Shown here one piece after another: positions 3,720 through 10,700 of a DNA stretch of 10,700 nucleotides. A program made the position numbers and the translations under genes. The stretch is taken from assembly GCA_045658305.1 (NCBI GenBank), contig JAZOUT010000096.1, forward strand, positions 1 through 10,700, read 5' to 3'. The first letter of the stretch is position 1, and each line of letters starts with the position of its first letter. The stretch is from Aphodosoma sp045658305. GTDB lineage: Bacteria > Bacteroidota > Bacteroidia > Bacteroidales > Paludibacteraceae. The notes under the pieces were generated by a model. It searched no databases. It had not been told where the DNA came from and saw only the letters and a list, made by a program, of their open reading frames with translations.

Positions 3720-6700
3720 TCATCTTACTCGTATCTTATAACTAATACTATAGTCATCAGTAACAACACGCAATATATAAGTACCAGAATTAGATGGAGC
3801 CTCAATCATAGACTCATCTGAAGTTATTTTATAATTACTTATCAATTGACCTGTTACAGAATATAAATAAGCATACCCTTCAGTCAAATTATCAATAACA
3901 ATACTTTGATTCTTATCAAACAACGTAATTGGTAAAATATCATTAGGTATCAACACATCCTCAACTGGAGTCGTAGTTGGACAAATTTCACAAGACTGCA
4001 TTACCACACCATCATCAACACGCTTAACAACCAAATAATAACAATCTCCTTCTGCAAATTGCACATCATCTCCAAGGTACAAAAACGCCTCATTTTTACC
4101 TTCAACCAACTCTCCGTTCTTATACCAACTATACTCACCATTTACAAACTCATAACCACCATTTTCTCCAGATGACAATACAGTAATAAGATTATCAAAT
4201 TTCGTCTCCATAAGTGATGAACTATAATACACATCAAATTCTACAGGTATCAAAACATCTCCACAAACACCAGCAGTATCTCTAAACAAGAAAGTAGCAG
4301 TATAAGTATTAGGACGACAACCATTAGGTAAAGCAATATTAAAACCTCCACCTGCATCTGCCATACTAAGATTTTGCTGATCAACAAAACCATATTTGTT
4401 AGCAATAGTATCAAAATCTACAGAAAAATCTATAGGAATACGGAGACTATTGTCTAAATTAAAATCAACATTTATACCACTTTCATCAGCACAAATCGAA
4501 CGATATTCTTCATCAATAGATACACCCAACGGAGTAAGAACATTAAGATGTAAAATAACTACACTATCACAACCTTTAGAAGATTTCAAGAATTTATCAT
4601 AAACCCCCGACTCAGATAATTTATCGCCTACAAAATCATAAGTCTCTGTACTACATATAGTATCATAAACATGATTATCCTCTATTTTTGGCAATACAGT
4701 CAAATCCAACACCGTCACACTATCACAACCCCATCTATTTGAAAGCACCTCTGTATAAACCCCAGTTTTCGCCAAATATTCTTTATTAAACACTCTAAAT
4801 TCACCAAAACAAAGCTCTTCACGTAAAGTATCCAAATGTTCATGAATTGCAGGAATAACAATCTCAATCGTAGTATCCGCAGTACAAGTACCACTAGCTA
4901 CTCCTACCTCTAAATTAATCTTAATAGTCTCGCCCTCATTTACAGCAATATACTCTACCGTATCGTCCATAGCAAACCAATCTTTACCATCTATTGTCCA
5001 ATAAAACAAATCAAGCTCTTCATCATATTCAACATATTGATCATCTACCTTAGTACGAACCCCTCCTTTGCTTTTCAATATCAATTTATTTTGACAATTT
5101 TCAGGCTTCCACTCCCACTCAAAGTCTGAGTACGGATAACGAGGTATAATTGCTGTATGCAAATTAAAGCCACAACCTTCAGTATCAAGATATTCTACTT
5201 GACAATCATAAGTAGCCGTGTCATTAGAAGGCACTTCAAATATACGCTCTGTCGACAAAACATTACTTGGTTCTCCTCGTTTAGTCCAAATATATCTAAA
5301 TCCCTCTGGAGCTTCCATTTCCACAGATGTTTTATCTCCACAACTCGAACTTTTAATCGCCGCATCAATACAATCAAGTGTAAAATAAGCATATCCACCA
5401 TGCCCACTACGCAAACAATCTCGAGTCTCAAGACGAATTCTAATTATCTCCTCATGATAATCAGTCACGTTTACACCCATAGCCGACCAATCCTTCCACA
5501 CAAACTCTCCCTCTTGATTCCATTTAATATTCTTATTCTCAGGAGTAAAGTCAAAGTCACCACATTTACCTCCAATTGGCTTATCATAAGCATCCAAAAT
5601 CTCCAATTTGAAATAAGGGTCTTCAATTTCACCATGACCAGGAGCTTGCAACACAATTGCATATTTCAGCAAAATAATTTTAGCTTTCGCTGTATCGACC
5701 TCATAATCAAAAATAATAGCCTCATTTTCATTACCAACTTCCCAATTACCCAAACGAACAGAAGCCATTGATCCATCATCTGGAATTGTACGCAATTTAT
5801 TATCTGTTCGCGCATCAAAAATACCTTGACGCCAATTCACTGTATGTCTACTAAGCGAACTAACCTCACCATAAGAAATAGGTCCAGCTCCTGTATTACC
5901 AAGCCCAGTCTGCCCTAAAAAAGTATTTGTAGTAATAGTTGATGAATTTGGCCATACACCACTCATACAAGTAACACCCTCTCTATCCAAATCAACATAA
6001 TTAATACACAAACTACTTGGAATAAAGCAAGTCACATTATCCGAAATCCAAACACTATAATCACCATCACACTTACCTCGAACCCTAACATCATAAATAC
6101 CTTGATCCATTCCCGTCAACACCAATCTATTTTCTTGCCTAACATCTGATGCTATATTATTTATAGCATACCATCTACGCCCTGGCAAACGATATTGAAC
6201 TTCATATTCAAACGAAGTTCCAGACCATTCAACAACAATTGTATCATTACTTGATGTAACTACCAAATCTTTAGGTCTCTGACAATTACTAACAGCTATT
6301 TGTATATTATCAACACAAGCGGCTAAAGGAAATTCCTTATCTGGATTTTTATTAGAATTTTGCCAAATAAAAATCATAAGATACTCGGTATTTTCTTTCA
6401 ACATATACTTATTAGTTGGTGAAGTCCAATTTTGCCATTCACTTGTCGATCCATACAACGTAGCATCAACCTTCGACAAATAATTAGACAAAGCACCAGA
6501 TGATGCATTTGCTTCCAAATTCTTCAAAGGCATACGATTTGCCGCAACAAGAATAAATCCTAATGTAGTACTACCAACCTCGCCCGCACATTTCCAATCA
6601 AAAGAAACGTCCACACCACACTTACCTCCTGGCACAGAATCTAACTTAAACGATCTATAAGCAACAATAACATTAGGCTTCGCACCATAATATGTCGTTT

Positions 6701-6935
6701 TACCCGTATCGCACGAAATATACATTGATTTCAAACCTCCATTAAAATCAAGATTACCAACCATCCATTGGTCCTGACATTTTGGAGCATTAGGACCATA
6801 GTTCAAATGCCATTGACTTACCTCAAGAGAATCTTCAAATCCACATTCAAACGGAAGAGTTATATTTTGAGAAAATAATAAATTAAAAATAGAAAAGCTA
6901 AAGAAAAATAAAATATATACAAATAATTTTTTCAT
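3720..6935 (-). CDS. Secreted multidomain adhesin-like protein with T9SS sorting domain (paralogue B)
   Basis: This is a 1071-residue exported protein. A signal peptide (1-22, cleavage before Q23) is followed by a choice-of-anchor/cleaved-adhesin-like module (29-216, with W41 and CVDNIQI at 207-213). Next come a fibronectin III domain (217-304), a shared module of about 220 aa (309-531, with ASVRLGNW and GYAYFTLDC) and an Ig-like module (532-600). A degenerate PKD-like module follows (605-694); it keeps FYWTIDG but has lost the WDFGDG-type core. Two repeats end in GCDSVTVLDLTV and GCDSVVILHLNV (699-800). Two further beta modules contain YSWYKNGELVEG. The T9SS C-terminal domain (about 996-1071) has LYSVTGQLI, GTYILRVV and KIRVR. 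T9SS would carry it across the outer membrane and remove the C-terminal domain. It begins 15 bp after its paralogue and ends before a terminator. No catalytic motif is visible; adhesion or matrix binding is inference. Confidence 0.88.
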   Translation of the reverse strand: MKKLFVYILFFFSFSIFNLLFSQNITLPFECGFEDSLEVSQWHLNYGPNAPKCQDQWMVGNLDFNGGLKSMYISCDTGKTTYYGAKPNVIVAYRSFKLDSVPGGKCGVDVSFDWKCAGEVGSTTLGFILVAANRMPLKNLEANASSGALSNYLSKVDATLYGSTSEWQNWTSPTNKYMLKENTEYLMIFIWQNSNKNPDKEFPLAACVDNIQIAVSNCQRPKDLVVTSSNDTIVVEWSGTSFEYEVQYRLPGRRWYAINNIASDVRQENRLVLTGMDQGIYDVRVRGKCDGDYSVWISDNVTCFIPSSLCINYVDLDREGVTCMSGVWPNSSTITTNTFLGQTGLGNTGAGPISYGEVSSLSRHTVNWRQGIFDARTDNKLRTIPDDGSMASVRLGNWEVGNENEAIIFDYEVDTAKAKIILLKYAIVLQAPGHGEIEDPYFKLEILDAYDKPIGGKCGDFDFTPENKNIKWNQEGEFVWKDWSAMGVNVTDYHEEIIRIRLETRDCLRSGHGGYAYFTLDCIDAAIKSSSCGDKTSVEMEAPEGFRYIWTKRGEPSNVLSTERIFEVPSNDTATYDCQVEYLDTEGCGFNLHTAIIPRYPYSDFEWEWKPENCQNKLILKSKGGVRTKVDDQYVEYDEELDLFYWTIDGKDWFAMDDTVEYIAVNEGETIKINLEVGVASGTCTADTTIEIVIPAIHEHLDTLREELCFGEFRVFNKEYLAKTGVYTEVLSNRWGCDSVTVLDLTVLPKIEDNHVYDTICSTETYDFVGDKLSESGVYDKFLKSSKGCDSVVILHLNVLTPLGVSIDEEYRSICADESGINVDFNLDNSLRIPIDFSVDFDTIANKYGFVDQQNLSMADAGGGFNIALPNGCRPNTYTATFLFRDTAGVCGDVLIPVEFDVYYSSSLMETKFDNLITVLSSGENGGYEFVNGEYSWYKNGELVEGKNEAFLYLGDDVQFAEGDCYYLVVKRVDDGVVMQSCEICPTTTPVEDVLIPNDILPITLFDKNQSIVIDNLTEGYAYLYSVTGQLISNYKITSDESMIEAPSNSGTYILRVVTDDYSISYKIRVR

Positions 6936-6950
6936 ACTTCAAATATTGTT

Positions 6951-9900
6951 TTATTTAATAACTACTTGTTTTATCTCTTTTTCTCCATTCTCATAGATAA
7001 ATTCAAACAAACAGATACCATTAACACCCAAATCATTAATATGATTATAACCTTCAGAAAGCATAACCGTTTTAATCAATGTCCCTTGCATTGACCATAT
7101 ATTCAATCGCGCATTTTGAGGGGTCTCTACTTCTGCACTTTCTTTTTCTCTACTAAATACCACTACATAATTATTTTGCGAAGTAGCAAAATCAAACAAC
7201 TTAGCAACACAAGTCATTATCGAAACATTATCAGAAAGTCTAGTTAACAATACAGAATAATCAGCGGATAAATCCAAACCTCCTTCAGCGTAATAAACTG
7301 ATGATGTTGCACCTTCAATTGGTTGACCATTTTTATACCATTGAAACGCTATAAATTCATAACCACCATTATAATCATCATTTTTAACAGCCAACACATC
7401 GCCCCAACGTTGAGCGACAATATCTTTTGGATAAAGAATATTCAAAGGTATATCTCTTGCTTCTCCACCACAAGCCTTTTCGCCAAAACTTAAATTCACA
7501 CTATAATAACCTGGTTTAACATCTTCAGGCAAAGGTAAAACTATTGCCCCTGGTTGTGAAGATATATCTGCATCTACAGAATATTGGTCACCTGCAAAAT
7601 CAATTACAGCTTTACATTCATCAAGATAACCAGATTCTTTTTCGTACGGCATAATTAAATGAGTATCATTACCACAGGCATAAACCATGGTATCAAAACT
7701 CAAAATCAATGACTCACTAACTACTATATCCAAAGTCATAATACTATCACAACCATATATAGTCTCATATTTAGCTTCATATTTTCCTGTTTCAGTTATA
7801 CGTTTACCATCGAAAATGAACTCCTCATGACTACAAATAACAGTATCAATAATCGAATCAAACTTATCAGCCACATACAAATCCAAAACAGCTATACTGT
7901 CACAACCATAACTTGTCACAGCGGTATCACCATATAAACCTGCTGTAAAATAATGCTCTCCTTTAAATTCATAAGACTTACCTTTACAAATTGTAGCATG
8001 AATTGTATCTGTAATCACATTCAACATAGGCAAATTTATAGTGAAAGATGTATCTGACTTACATGCTCCATTAGCAATACCAGCATACAATGTAACAGTA
8101 TAAGTACCACCTTGAGGATAGACATATGTTGGATTTTCATCTGTTGATGTTTCTCCATTACCAAAGTCCCACAAAAATGTTTCGCATGGTTCAGTTGTTT
8201 TTTCAGTAATATTTGTGACTTGATTTTCACGTAAAATATAACTTCTATTAGTAAACTTAACCACATTTTGACAATTTTCAATAGTAGCCTCATACGAACC
8301 ACTTGCTTGAGGCCAACGTGCTATAGCTGATGCTTGAAGCGTAAAGTAACAATCTTCATTTGTTGGCTGAATCACATCCAAATAATAAGTCAATGTATCA
8401 TTTGATGGCACAGTATAAACTTGATCTGTAGACAATATCTTTTCAGGATTGCTTGGCAAATACCATCTATAATTGAAGCCATCAGGACCTTTAAATCCAT
8501 TTTCAGGAGAATCTCCACAACTCAAACCTTCAATTTTACCGCTTGAACAACCAAGAGTAAAGTAAGCATAACCAAAGTGACCAGATGCATCACAGTCATA
8601 AGTAGCCAATTTAATTCTCAATGACTTACCATGATAAGCCGCCAAGTTGATACCAACAGTAGTCCACTCTTTCCAATAACCACCAGTACCAGTACCAGAA
8701 GCTGCAAAAGAGTGCCAAGTTTTATCCATACCATGACCTGCAGCAAAGAATGCACTACCGCAACCAAAATCCAATGGTTTATCTCCTTCAGTAATATCCA
8801 ATGTAAATTTTGGTTGAGAAGTAATATCGTGTTGAGGGTCCTCCATTACAACAGCATAGTTCAACAACAACAACGCACCATCAGTAGTATCAACCACATA
8901 ATCATAGAAGACAGCCTCTGCCTCACGGTTAATATTCCAGTTACCTAAACGCACCGAAGCCAAATCTCCATCATGCACAGTTTTCAATTTACCACCTGTA
9001 ATAGGATCATACTCCATTGGATCATAGTGCAATGTATGACGGCTAAATTTAGATTGATAACCTTTATCAACAGCCCCCATAGACATCATTGGATTATCAA
9101 ACAAACCAAATGCACAGTTTTTATTAGACAAACTCATATAGTTGATACAACGTGCATCTGGATAGAAGAAAAATGAAGACATAGAATACCATGCACCAGA
9201 AGTAGTATCACAATTTGAACGAATATAAAATGTTTTCATACCCTCTTCCAAATCTTCAACAACAAACGATTTCGATGTAAGACCATTATGATAATACCAT
9301 TCATTTGTCATATGACAGAAAATTTTCAAGTCATAACTATCGGCATTACCTTTCCATGAAACAACATAGTCGTGACCTTTAGCATTCACAGAGAAATTCG
9401 CAGGAGCAGGACAAGTTCCTTTAGGAAGGATACAAATATTATCTATCGATGCACCAGGTTGTTTTGGTCCCGATGCACCATTATTCCATACAAACACCAA
9501 ATGAGTAGGCGTACCATCTGACCCAATCATCATTTTTTGAGTATTCCAATTTTGTTGGAATAAACGAATACTATCTGGAGCCTCATCAGGAGCTATCTCT
9601 ACACCATACTTAAGCACGAAATCTTGCAAAATATTAGTAATACCAGAATTAATTTTAGCGCCAACCGACTCTGATACCCAACACACATACAAACCATCAG
9701 CATCGTTCAAACCACCTGCTTTCCAGTCAAAAGTCAACTCATAATCACCCGGATCAAGTGTAAGAGTACGCACCGCAACAACCGAAACACCTTTATTCAC
9801 ATAGTCTGTCGACGATTCATTTGCCGCAGCAAACAAACCAAACATACCCTCATTGGCACCAGGTTTACCTATATGCCACTTATTTGCACAACTTCCTCCC

Positions 9901-10058
9901 AACGGACCTTGATTTAACACCCATTTTTCTCGCTCTGCCGAGTCTTCAAAATCCGTCCTATAGGTAGTAGACGTAATTTCTGTTTTTGCAAGTAACTGAT
10001 TATTTATAAATAATCCACAAAAAAGAACAATAAACAATAAATTTGCTCTGAATTTCAT
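6951..10058 (-). CDS. Secreted multidomain PKD/fibronectin III protein with T9SS sorting domain (paralogue A)
   Basis: This 1035-residue exported protein is collinear with the next gene's product. A signal peptide (1-24, QLLA-K) is followed by a choice-of-anchor/cleaved-adhesin-like module (30-212, DFEDSAEREKW to ASIDNICI) and fibronectin III (215-300, ending in FYIRSNCDTTSGAW). The central module (304-515) contains ASVRLGNW, LLLLNYAVVMEDPQHD and GYAYFTLGC. An Ig-like module (516-582) precedes an intact PKD domain (586-676) with LWDFGNGETSTDENPTYVY (629-647) and GGTYTVTLYAG. Two repeats end in GCDSIAVLDLYV and GCDSIMTLDIVV (680-780). A beta module and an Ig-like module with FQWYKNGQPIEGA lead to the T9SS C-terminal domain (about 962-1035, LNIWSMQGTLI to IKQVVIK). 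Paired cysteines fit an extracellular protein. It is first in a two-gene operon behind the promoter near 10103. No enzyme motif is visible; the role is probably adhesion or surface structure. Confidence 0.9.
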   Translation of the reverse strand: MKFRANLLFIVLFCGLFINNQLLAKTEITSTTYRTDFEDSAEREKWVLNQGPLGGSCANKWHIGKPGANEGMFGLFAAANESSTDYVNKGVSVVAVRTLTLDPGDYELTFDWKAGGLNDADGLYVCWVSESVGAKINSGITNILQDFVLKYGVEIAPDEAPDSIRLFQQNWNTQKMMIGSDGTPTHLVFVWNNGASGPKQPGASIDNICILPKGTCPAPANFSVNAKGHDYVVSWKGNADSYDLKIFCHMTNEWYYHNGLTSKSFVVEDLEEGMKTFYIRSNCDTTSGAWYSMSSFFFYPDARCINYMSLSNKNCAFGLFDNPMMSMGAVDKGYQSKFSRHTLHYDPMEYDPITGGKLKTVHDGDLASVRLGNWNINREAEAVFYDYVVDTTDGALLLLNYAVVMEDPQHDITSQPKFTLDITEGDKPLDFGCGSAFFAAGHGMDKTWHSFAASGTGTGGYWKEWTTVGINLAAYHGKSLRIKLATYDCDASGHFGYAYFTLGCSSGKIEGLSCGDSPENGFKGPDGFNYRWYLPSNPEKILSTDQVYTVPSNDTLTYYLDVIQPTNEDCYFTLQASAIARWPQASGSYEATIENCQNVVKFTNRSYILRENQVTNITEKTTEPCETFLWDFGNGETSTDENPTYVYPQGGTYTVTLYAGIANGACKSDTSFTINLPMLNVITDTIHATICKGKSYEFKGEHYFTAGLYGDTAVTSYGCDSIAVLDLYVADKFDSIIDTVICSHEEFIFDGKRITETGKYEAKYETIYGCDSIMTLDIVVSESLILSFDTMVYACGNDTHLIMPYEKESGYLDECKAVIDFAGDQYSVDADISSQPGAIVLPLPEDVKPGYYSVNLSFGEKACGGEARDIPLNILYPKDIVAQRWGDVLAVKNDDYNGGYEFIAFQWYKNGQPIEGATSSVYYAEGGLDLSADYSVLLTRLSDNVSIMTCVAKLFDFATSQNNYVVVFSREKESAEVETPQNARLNIWSMQGTLIKTVMLSEGYNHINDLGVNGICLFEFIYENGEKEIKQVVIK

Positions 10059-10102
10059 AATACTATAAGTAAGGATACATGAACAATAAACATTTATGGG
10101 GA

Positions 10103-10133
10103 CAAAGTTACAAAAAAAAAATTACATATAAAA
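10103..10133 (-). promoter_or_regulatory. Probable promoter of the paralogous secreted-protein operon
   Basis: The minus strand has TAACTTTG (10103-10110), a full match to the -7 consensus TAnnTTTG. The -33 region at normal spacing (about 10130-10133) is only a T-run, so that half is weak. The predicted leader before the ATG at 10058 is about 40 nt. The 17-bp direct repeat (10114-10147) fills the spacer and the -33 region. Confidence 0.6.
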
Positions 10134-10147
10134 AAAAATTACATATA
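10114..10147. repeat. Two perfect tandem copies of a 17-bp unit
   Basis: The unit AAAAAAAATTACATATA occurs twice with no gap, at 10114-10130 and 10131-10147. It lies across the spacer and -33 region of the predicted operon promoter. A copy-number change here would move the -33 region and the A-tracts relative to the -7 box. The sequence is simple, so the repeat may have arisen by slippage alone. Confidence 0.8.
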
Positions 10148-10546
10148 TTTATCAAAAAAAATACAAGCATATAATTACATTTATAAATTATCTGGCAAAT
10201 ATTTATTTATTTTTAAAACAAATACAAACTTTCTCGTTAAAAAAAACAATTTATTTGCAAAATAAACAATAAAAATCAAAATAACAAATTTATATTTAAA
10301 TTACGATTTATAGTTTTTTTGTAGCAAATAATAAATCAAAAAAACACAAAAACATAAAAACCAAAACCAAAAAACAAAAAATACAAATATTTAAGTTTAT
10401 CACTTCTCAACAAAAAATACAAAAAAACACCAACTCTCATAGTGCATTCCCCATCACCTACTATCAAGCAAAGTACAAGCATACTGTTCCGAATAAAACT
10501 GCCAAAAAGAATACACACTCTCAGTATATATTATTCTGATAAAAAC
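10148..10546. other. Gene-free AT-rich intergenic stretch
   Basis: I see no gene, RNA or convincing promoter in this stretch. It is extremely AT-rich. From about 10326 to 10440 the plus strand is nearly free of G and dominated by A with some C. Reading frames across it encode only low-complexity Phe/Leu/Val-rich peptides. It separates the terminator of the upstream secreted-protein gene from the promoter of the paralogue operon. Confidence 0.7.
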
Positions 10547-10589
10547 AAACAAACATCGTCAAGAGACAAGCCCTTGACGATGTTTGTTT
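10541..10589 (-). terminator. Strong hairpin terminator after the right-edge T9SS cargo gene
   Basis: A perfect 17-bp inverted repeat, 10547-10563 with 10573-10589, encloses a 9-nt loop (10564-10572). On the minus strand the inner stem is CATCGTCAAG with CTTGACGATG. The hairpin is followed by a T-rich tail ending in five T (10541-10545). It begins 16 bp after the stop codon of the gene at 10606. The plus strand also has a short T-run after the stem, so weak two-way termination is possible. Confidence 0.9.
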
Positions 10590-10605
10590 TAGTTATTCAG
10601 CTCGA

Positions 10606-10700
10606 TTATTCAACAATAATCTTACCTTGATAAGATTTGCCATTACCTGCAATGATACGTACAATATACATTCCACGCTCTGACAATCCTGTTACTTCAA
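10606..10700 (-). CDS. C-terminal end of a T9SS-secreted protein (partial)
   Basis: Only the last 30 codons and the stop (TAA, 10606-10608) are inside the window; the rest lies to the right. The visible sequence has GLSERGMYIVRIIAGNGKSY followed by QGKIIVE. This is the classic end of a type A T9SS C-terminal sorting domain: a GxYxVxI strand, a turn, then a K-[IV]-x-[IV] terminal strand. The protein must therefore be exported, but its function cannot be told from this fragment. It has its own terminator and so is separate from the paralogue operon, although it encodes the same class of cargo. Confidence 0.85.
   Translation of the reverse strand, partial: EVTGLSERGMYIVRIIAGNGKSYQGKIIVE

Noticed and set aside
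5157..5771. Open plus-strand frame of 204 codons
   Set aside because: It is antisense to the middle of paralogue B, has no domain or signal, and its Ile/Thr/Ser-rich content mirrors the coding strand.
10285..10292. CAAATTTA, a match to the -7 promoter box on the minus strand
   Set aside because: No -33 TTTG lies at proper spacing, and such matches are expected by chance in very AT-rich DNA.
10336..10518. Small minus-strand frame with a hydrophobic Phe/Val-rich tail that could pass as a membrane peptide
   Set aside because: The tail arises from the G-poor low-complexity stretch on the opposite strand; there is no promoter, ribosome site or recognisable sequence.
10547..10589. The 17-bp inverted repeat as the end of an insertion sequence or a MITE
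   Set aside because: Only one hairpin with a 9-nt loop and a T-tail is present, directly after a stop codon; that fits a terminator, and there is no transposase or target duplication.

Overview
The window reads as chromosomal DNA of a Bacteroidota member, most likely order Bacteroidales. Three things suggest this: promoters of the TTTG-(19-20)-TAnnTTTG type, no usual Shine-Dalgarno sites, and large secreted proteins that end in a type IX secretion (T9SS) sorting domain. Every gene I can support is on the minus strand, so transcription runs from high to low coordinates.

Right part (3644-10700). At the right edge is the last part of a T9SS cargo gene (10606-10700), closed by a strong 17-bp hairpin terminator (10541-10589). 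A gene-free, very AT-rich stretch of about 490 bp follows, with a probable promoter at its left end. That promoter would drive a two-gene operon of collinear paralogues, 6951-10058 (1035 aa) and 3720-6935 (1071 aa), only 15 bp apart. Both are multidomain exported proteins: signal peptide, choice-of-anchor/cleaved-adhesin-like module, fibronectin III, a shared module of about 210-220 aa that I cannot name, Ig-like and PKD-like modules, two 'GCDS' repeats and a T9SS C-terminal domain. A hairpin terminator (3644-3681) ends the operon.

Middle part (1549-3646). The T-tract of that terminator overlaps the -33 box of the next promoter, which starts a probable mnmD-tldE operon. mnmD encodes the methyltransferase that finishes mnm5s2U34 in tRNA. 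tldE (pmbA-like) encodes the non-catalytic half of the TldD/TldE protease.

Left part (1-1545). A near-consensus promoter with a 14-bp palindrome just downstream drives a NifU-like Fe-S scaffold gene and then a GGGtGRT-family gene, cut by the window edge. Both show codon use typical of highly expressed genes.

The most unusual signal is a series of short tandem arrays with a 7-bp period. They occur at every gene boundary from 539 to 3712 and twice inside mnmD, where they are translated. Unit sequences differ from array to array but the period stays 7 bp. Three stop codons (660-662, 1567-1569, 2899-2901) lie within such arrays. One array, four perfect copies inside mnmD, would shift the reading frame if a single unit were gained or lost. 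I see no such arrays within the two large secreted-protein genes.
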